This document shows, one piece after another, positions 1 to 6,200 of a stretch of DNA of 6,552 nucleotides (its first letter is position 1; every line of letters begins with the position of its first letter). The DNA is from JAVBKE01 sp031554215 (GTDB lineage Bacteria > Bacillota > Bacilli > JARBTR01): NCBI GenBank assembly GCA_031554215.1, contig JAVBKF010000136.1, forward strand, positions 1-6,552, written 5' to 3'. The notes under the pieces are model-generated. The model had not been told where the DNA came from. It did no database searches and saw only the letters and a list, made by a program, of their open reading frames with translations. A program made the position numbers and the translations under genes.

Positions 1-78
1 ATGAAAATGGAAAAGAAAAGCCATACTATAATACGATTTAAAAATGAAACGGATCAATTGTATAAAACAAGCATTTAG
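1..78 (+). CDS. Short reading frame, possible tail of an upstream gene or spurious
   Basis: A 25-codon frame runs from the first base of the window to TAG at 76-78. It encodes a lysine-rich, hydrophilic peptide beginning MKMEKKSHTI and ending QLYKTSI. Because it starts exactly at the window edge, the ATG may be an internal codon of a longer upstream gene whose C-terminus is seen here. It could also be a chance frame. I recognise no family, and whether a ribosome binding site precedes it cannot be seen. It lies in a different frame from the large gene, 56 bases upstream of that gene's start codon. Confidence 0.2.
   Translation: MKMEKKSHTIIRFKNETDQLYKTSI
27..66 (+). promoter_or_regulatory. Weak promoter-like boxes upstream of the adhesin gene
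   Basis: A perfect TATAAT hexamer lies at 27-32 but has no recognisable -35 box 17 bases upstream. A second candidate pairs TTAAAA (38-43, 4 of 6 matches to TTGACA) with TATAAA (61-66, 5 of 6 to TATAAT) at a 17-base spacing. Another TATAAA sits at 93-98 without a -35 box. In an AT-rich leader such matches arise easily by chance, so this is only a candidate region for a sigma-A type promoter. The real promoter may lie upstream of the window. Confidence 0.2.
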
Positions 79-120
79 CACTGGTTAGCCATTATAAAGA
101 ACAGTTTCAGGTAGTCTAGC

Positions 121-127
121 AAGGGGG
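121..127 (+). promoter_or_regulatory. Ribosome binding site of the adhesin gene
   Basis: AAGGGGG is a one-mismatch version of the AAGGAGG Shine-Dalgarno consensus and sits 7 bases before the ATG at 135. It fixes the start together with an in-frame TAG at 117-119: the codons between that stop and the ATG (CAA GGG GGT TGT GAA) include no other usable start. Confidence 0.85.
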
Positions 128-134
128 TTGTGAA

Positions 135-263
135 ATGAATACGAAAAATAGATGGTGGTCAAGTGGCCGTTCAACTTTACTCAATAAGGTTGTTCTGCTT
201 TTCTTCGTGTTTAATACAATTGTCGCGCCTTTTAACTTTGTGAAGATTGAAAAGGCGAAGGCT
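135..263 (+). other. Signal peptide
   Basis: Residues 1-43. The N-region is basic (K4, R6, R12, K18), followed by the hydrophobic core VVLLFFVFNTIVAPF (19-33). A second basic patch, KIEKAKA, precedes the likely signal peptidase I site A41-K42-A43 before S44-Q45. The long, charged N-region resembles those of large wall proteins of Gram-positive bacteria, but the YSIRK motif is absent. The predicted cleavage site rests on the A-x-A rule only. Confidence 0.85.
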
Positions 264-3200
264 AGTCAGGTGACCCCGATGTCGAAAGTCGTACAGAATC
301 CAAGCTTTGAGCCTTCGTATGGAATTGGGTCGGCAGGCCAAACGAATCTTTATGGCCCAAGTATTGTACCTGGCTGGAGTACCACTGGTGCATCAATTCC
401 GATTTTAAGAAAAAGTGCTCAAACGCCTAATGGGTATTGGGGAACTCAGAATACGCTTGGGTCTACTGGAGGGTATGCTTTGGATGTCCCTGGGGGCGAT
501 CAGCTTGTCTATCAAGATATTGCCACAGTTCCAGGATCAACTTTAAAATGGTCATATGATTCCTACATTCTTTCATCATCTCGTCAAGAAAATGGCGTTG
601 ATTTGATGTTTGGTCCTCCCGCTTTGCCAATAGAAATACATACATCCAATTTAAACCCGAAGGCTTGGACTCTGGTAAGTGGAACGTATCTTGTACCTGC
701 TGGGCAAACGGTCACTAGAATTGGTTTTAAGCAAGACGCGACGACAGATCAACCTCTGTATATCGATAACTTCAAAATTTCAGCACCACCAGTTGCTACT
801 GCAGTGCCTACAACCGTAATTGTTGGTGCTACGGTCACTGCTGCATCGTTAGTCAAAGATGTATCAGATCCTGACAATACAGGTTCTGATCCAGCACCGA
901 CGCTTTCGTTTCCAAATGGAGCACCCAATACATCAACACCAGGTACAGTTAACGTGGTAGTCAGGGTAACAGACAACGAAGGCGATTATATTGACGTTAC
1001 CGTTCCACTGACTGTTAAAGCAGCAAATGTTACGATTACGGAAAAGTACGTTGATGAAGCTAGCGCTTCAATCAGAGCGGATACTGCCATTGTGAAGAAT
1101 ATTGGTGAAACGTACACAGGGACACCGCTGACAATTGGTACTTACATTTATCTAGGGTATAAACTTGACGCTGATTCAGCTTTAAAAACAGGTAATCCAA
1201 CACTCACCAATCTTCAAACTGCACATACGGTTCAATTTGTGTATGGGAAAGATGCGAATGGAAATGGCATCGTTGATAGTAAAGAGATAACGGTAACAGA
1301 AAAGTATGTTGACCGAAATGGTTCAGCGGTTGGTCAACCAGATACCACAAAAATACTAGACAAAAATAGTACCGCTGGGTATAGCAGAGCTGTATCAGAT
1401 GTGCCGGATATTGACGGCTACGTGTATGTCGGGTACAAGCTTGCTGGGGAAACAGATTTAGTGGCAGTACACACTGGCGACCCAGTGACAATTGCAGGTC
1501 CTATTGCAACAAGTACAGCAGTCCGATTTGTCTATGCAGAGGATAATAATGCGAATGGTTTCGAGGACGCACCGATTGTAGAAAAATATGTTGATGAAGC
1601 TGGAACGGAATTACCAACACAAGCCACGACGATTTCTTTTGTTGATGTCGGACAGCCATATAGCAAGGCAGCGCCAGCTATAGATGGCTATATTTATATG
1701 GGATACAAAGTGGATCTGAGTAGTGTACTGCAAACTGGGAATCCAAGTCATGCCAATATTCAAGAGCCGCATACGATCACGATGGTGTACGGAAAAGATG
1801 CGAATGGGAACGAGATCATCGATAGTCGCGAACTGACGATTACCTCAAAATTCCATGATGAACAGGGTGCTACCATTAGACCAGATGAATTTGACATCAT
1901 AGAAATTGGTGGTGATTTTAGCGAACCAGCACCAACAATCTCTGGTTATATTTATAAAGGTTACAAACTCGACAGTATTCCAATCGTCATCGCTAGCAGC
2001 CCGGGTATGACGGATATAGTTGGTCCCCATACTTTTACGTATGAATACGGAGCGGACGCTAATGTCAACGGGATTATCGACAGTCAAGAAGTCATTATCA
2101 CAGAGAAATATGTTGACCGTAATGGGCAACCAATCGGTCAGGCCGATTCAAAGAAAATCATTGATAAGCTCAGCAGTGCAGGATATAGCAGAGCAGTGTC
2201 TACGATCCCAACGGTTAACGACTACATTTACGTAGGCTATAAGCTAGCAGGCGAATCAGCAGAAACAGCCCTACATACTGGAGATCCGGTCACAATCGCT
2301 GCCCCGATATCATCGGATACTGCGATCACCTTTGTCTATGCAGAAGATAAGAATGACAACGGAAAAGAAGACTTCACGATCACAGAAAAGTATGTCGATG
2401 AAGCCGGCGCAACAATTGCTGTTGATACCAAAAAAGTGGTTGATATAGATAGTGATTATAGTGGAGTAACACCAACGGTGACTGGATACACGTATCTCAG
2501 CTATAAGGTGGATGCTGCTTCAACAGGACAGACTGGCGTACCAACGATTCCAGATGTGGTAGCTGTGCATACAGTTACCATGGTCTATGGTCAAGACCAA
2601 AATAATAACGGAACGGTTGATGTCACGGTCGATGAAACGTATGTTGATGAGGTCGGAGCAGAAATTGCGCTTGGAACAACAACAGCTGTCGATAAAGGAA
2701 CCAACTACAGCAAACAAGCACCGGTTATCAATAATTATATCTATATGGGCTACAAAGTGGACGGCAGTGCTACACTACAAACGGGCGACGCAAGTCTTTT
2801 AAACGTGCAAACCACGCATCAGATCGTGATGGTGTACGGAAAAGATGCGAATACTAACGGGATCATTGATAGCAAAGAAGCGACGATTACCGCAAAATAT
2901 GTTGATGAAGCTGCGCTCACAATCCGGCCAGATAACACCAAAGTAGTCGAAATCAATGGAACTTACTCAAAGGCACCGCCAACAATTACCGGTTATATTT
3001 ATCTAGGATACAAAGTAGACAGTGACACAGTGTTAACTACTGGAAATCCAACGCTTACTAATTTAACGGCATCGCATACAGTGACGTTAGTTTATGGTGC
3101 AGATGCCAATGCGAATGGTATTGTCGATAGCCAAGAAGTCATTGTGACTGAGAAATATGTCGATCGAAGTGGCAATGCAATTGGTCAGGCTGATACAACA

Positions 3201-6200
3201 AAAATTCTTGATAAAAATAGTACGGCAGGCTACAGCAGAACCCTTGCTAGCGTGCCAACTATAGACGGTAGCGTGTATTTAGGCTATAAGCGAGCAGGAG
3301 AATCTGCGGAGACAGCACTGCATACCGGCGATCCGATTACGATAGCAGGTCCAATTGCAGCCAATACATCAGTGACCTTTGTGTATGGGCAGGACAAAAA
3401 TGATAATGGCCTAGAAGATGTCACGATTACAGAAAAGTACGTAGATGAAGTTGGCACAACAATTGGGGTCGATAGTAGTAAAGTTGTTGATATTGACAGT
3501 GATTATAGTGGCGTTTCGCCTACAATCACAGATTTCACCTACCTAAATTTCAAGATAGATCACGTCGTTCCAGCGCAGTCTGGTGAGCCAACAATAACGG
3601 ATGTGAAAACGACACATACAGTGACGATGGTCTATGGTCAAGATAAAAATGATAATGGACTTGTGGATGTATCAATCGGTGAAACGTATGTCGATGAAGC
3701 TGGAGCTGAAATAGCTACACCAACAGCTACAGCCGTAGACAAAGGAACAAACTATAGCAAAGAAGCGCCCGTTATTAATAATTATGTGTACATGGGCTAC
3801 AAAGTTGATGGCAATACGACTGTAGTAGCTGGGAACCCAAGCTTGACAGCCGTCCAAATCCCGCATCAGGTTGTCCTTGTCTATGGGAAAGATGCCAATA
3901 TCAATGGGATCGTTGATAGTAAAGAAGCCACCATTACAGCAAAATATGTGGACGAATCCGGTACAACAATCAGAGCGGATGATGCTAAAATAGTGGAAAT
4001 TGGTGCGGACTATACAAAAGCAGCACCGACGATCACAGGGTACATTTATCATGGTTATACATTAGATAGCGATCAGACGATTATCGCTGGAAATCCTACC
4101 CTTATTGGTCTGGCGATATCACATACCGTTACATTAGTCTATGGGGCAGATGCCAATGCCAACGGGATTATTGATAGCCAAGAAGTAACGGTTACTGAGA
4201 AATATCTAGACAGAAACGGTACGGCAATTGGTCAAGTGGATACAACAAAAATTCTTGATAAGAACAGTGTTGCTGGCTACAGTAGACCCCTTGCTTCCTT
4301 GCCAACCGTAGATGACTATGTATACCTAGGGTACAAATTGGCAGGAGAATCCGCGGAGACAGCGCTGCATACTAGTGATCCAATGGTAATTGCAGGTCCT
4401 GTTGCATCCAATACATCCATCACCTATGTGTATGGTCAGGACAAGAATGATAACGCTATTGAAGACGTCACAATCATCGAAAAGTACGTAGATGAAGCAG
4501 GTACAACAATTGCAGTTGATACGAGTAAAGTCGTTGATATTGACGTCGACTATATCGGTGTCACGCCAACGCTAACAGATTTTACCTATCTTAACTACAA
4601 AGTTGACGGTAGTACACCTGCCCAAACCGGTGTGCCAACGATAACAGATGTGAAAGCTGTCCATATCGTCACGATGGTATATGGTCAAGATAAAACGAAT
4701 AACGGAACAGTTGATGTAACAATTGGCGAAACGTATGTTGATGAAGCAGGGATAGCCGTAGCAACACCAACAACAACCAACACGGACAAGGGGTCTACCT
4801 ATAGCAAGCTAGCGCCCACAATCAATAATTATGTTTACATGGGCTATAAAATCGATGGATCCGCTACGGTCACAGCAGGGAATCCGAGCCTTACAAACGT
4901 ACAAATGCCGCATCAGATTGTGTTCGTCTATGGAAAAGACACAAATACCAACGGAATTGTCGATAGTAAAGAAGCAACGATTACCGCAAAGTATGTCGAT
5001 GAGCTTGGCACAACAATTAGGCCAGATGATGCTAAAATAGTTGAAATAGGTGGTGACTATTCAAAAGCTGCCCCAACAGTCACGGGCTATATTTATCTAG
5101 GCTATAAACTCGATAGTGATTTGTCAATCATCGCAGGAAATCCAAGCCTCACTGACTTAGCAACATCGCATACAGTGACATTAGTGTATGGAGCAGATGC
5201 CAACGCTAACGGGATTGTCGATAGTCAAGAGGTAACGGTTACTGAGAAATATGTCGATCGTAAAGGCAATGCAATTGGCCAGGTAGATACAACAAAAATT
5301 CTTGATAAGAATAGCGTGGCAGGCTATAGCAGGCCACTCTCTACAATCCCAACTGTCGATGACTACATGTATGTAGGCTATAAGCGAGCAGGAGAATCAG
5401 CAGAAACAGCACTGCATACTGGTGACCCGGTGACAATAGCAGGTCCGATTGCCTCAAACACAATCATTACCTATGTCTACGCCGAAGACAAAAATGACAA
5501 TGGCTTAGAAGATGTCACCATCGTAGAAAAATATGTAGATGAAGCGAACATGACCATTGCAGCAGACACTAGTAAAGTGGTCGATATTGATAGTGACTAC
5601 ACCGGTGTAGCCCCAACAGTAACGAATTTTACCTATCTGAACTACAAGGTGGATGACGATTTGGTAGCTGAGACCGGCGTGCCAACAATTGTAGATGTCA
5701 ATGAAACACACACGGTTACCATGGTCTATGGTCAAGATCAGAACAATAATGGAACAGTTGATGTGACGGTCGGCGAGACGTATGTCGATGAAGCTGGGGC
5801 AGAAGTTGCCACACCAACATCGACAGCAGTCGATAAAGGCACGAACTACAGTAAGACGCCACCAACAATTAATAATTATATCTATATGGGATACAAAGTA
5901 GACGCGGATGCTACTGTTTTAGTTGGTGATCCAAGTCTGACTGCGGTTCAAACACCGCATCAGGTTGTATTGGTTTATGGGAAGGATGCGAACACTAACG
6001 GGATTGTCGATAGCCTTGAAGCGACGATCACTGCCAAATATATCGATGAAGCTGGGGCAACAATTAGACCAGATGATGCTAAGATTGTTGAAATAAATGA
6101 TGACTATACAAAGGCAGCCCCAACGATTACAGGCTATATTTATCTGGGATACAAATTAGATAGCGAAGTGGTAATCATCGCTGGAAACCCAAGCCTCACT

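Noticed and set aside
79..134. Terminator or riboswitch in the leader
   Set aside because: The 56 bases before the start show no clear GC-rich hairpin with a T-run and are too short for a known riboswitch. Only the ribosome binding site is supported.
1569..1832. Frameshift or assembly error explaining the unusual R3 module
   Set aside because: The reading frame is intact through R3 and its residues fit the module pattern throughout, so a genuine variant module explains it better.
2020..2235. Short plus-strand frames in an alternative phase (also 2587-2802, 4831-5040, 6235-6423)
   Set aside because: They overlap the long adhesin frame completely and recur over the repeats. They are frame shadows of the conserved module DNA.
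3672..4052. 126-codon open frame on the minus strand
   Set aside because: It lies wholly inside the repeat-coding sequence. Shorter minus-strand frames recur over other modules (1845-2129, 2520-2717, 5505-5735, 6228-6464), as expected from antisense of a repetitive gene with few stops. The products are rich in Cys, Ile and Phe with no recognisable domain, and I saw no convincing ribosome binding site.
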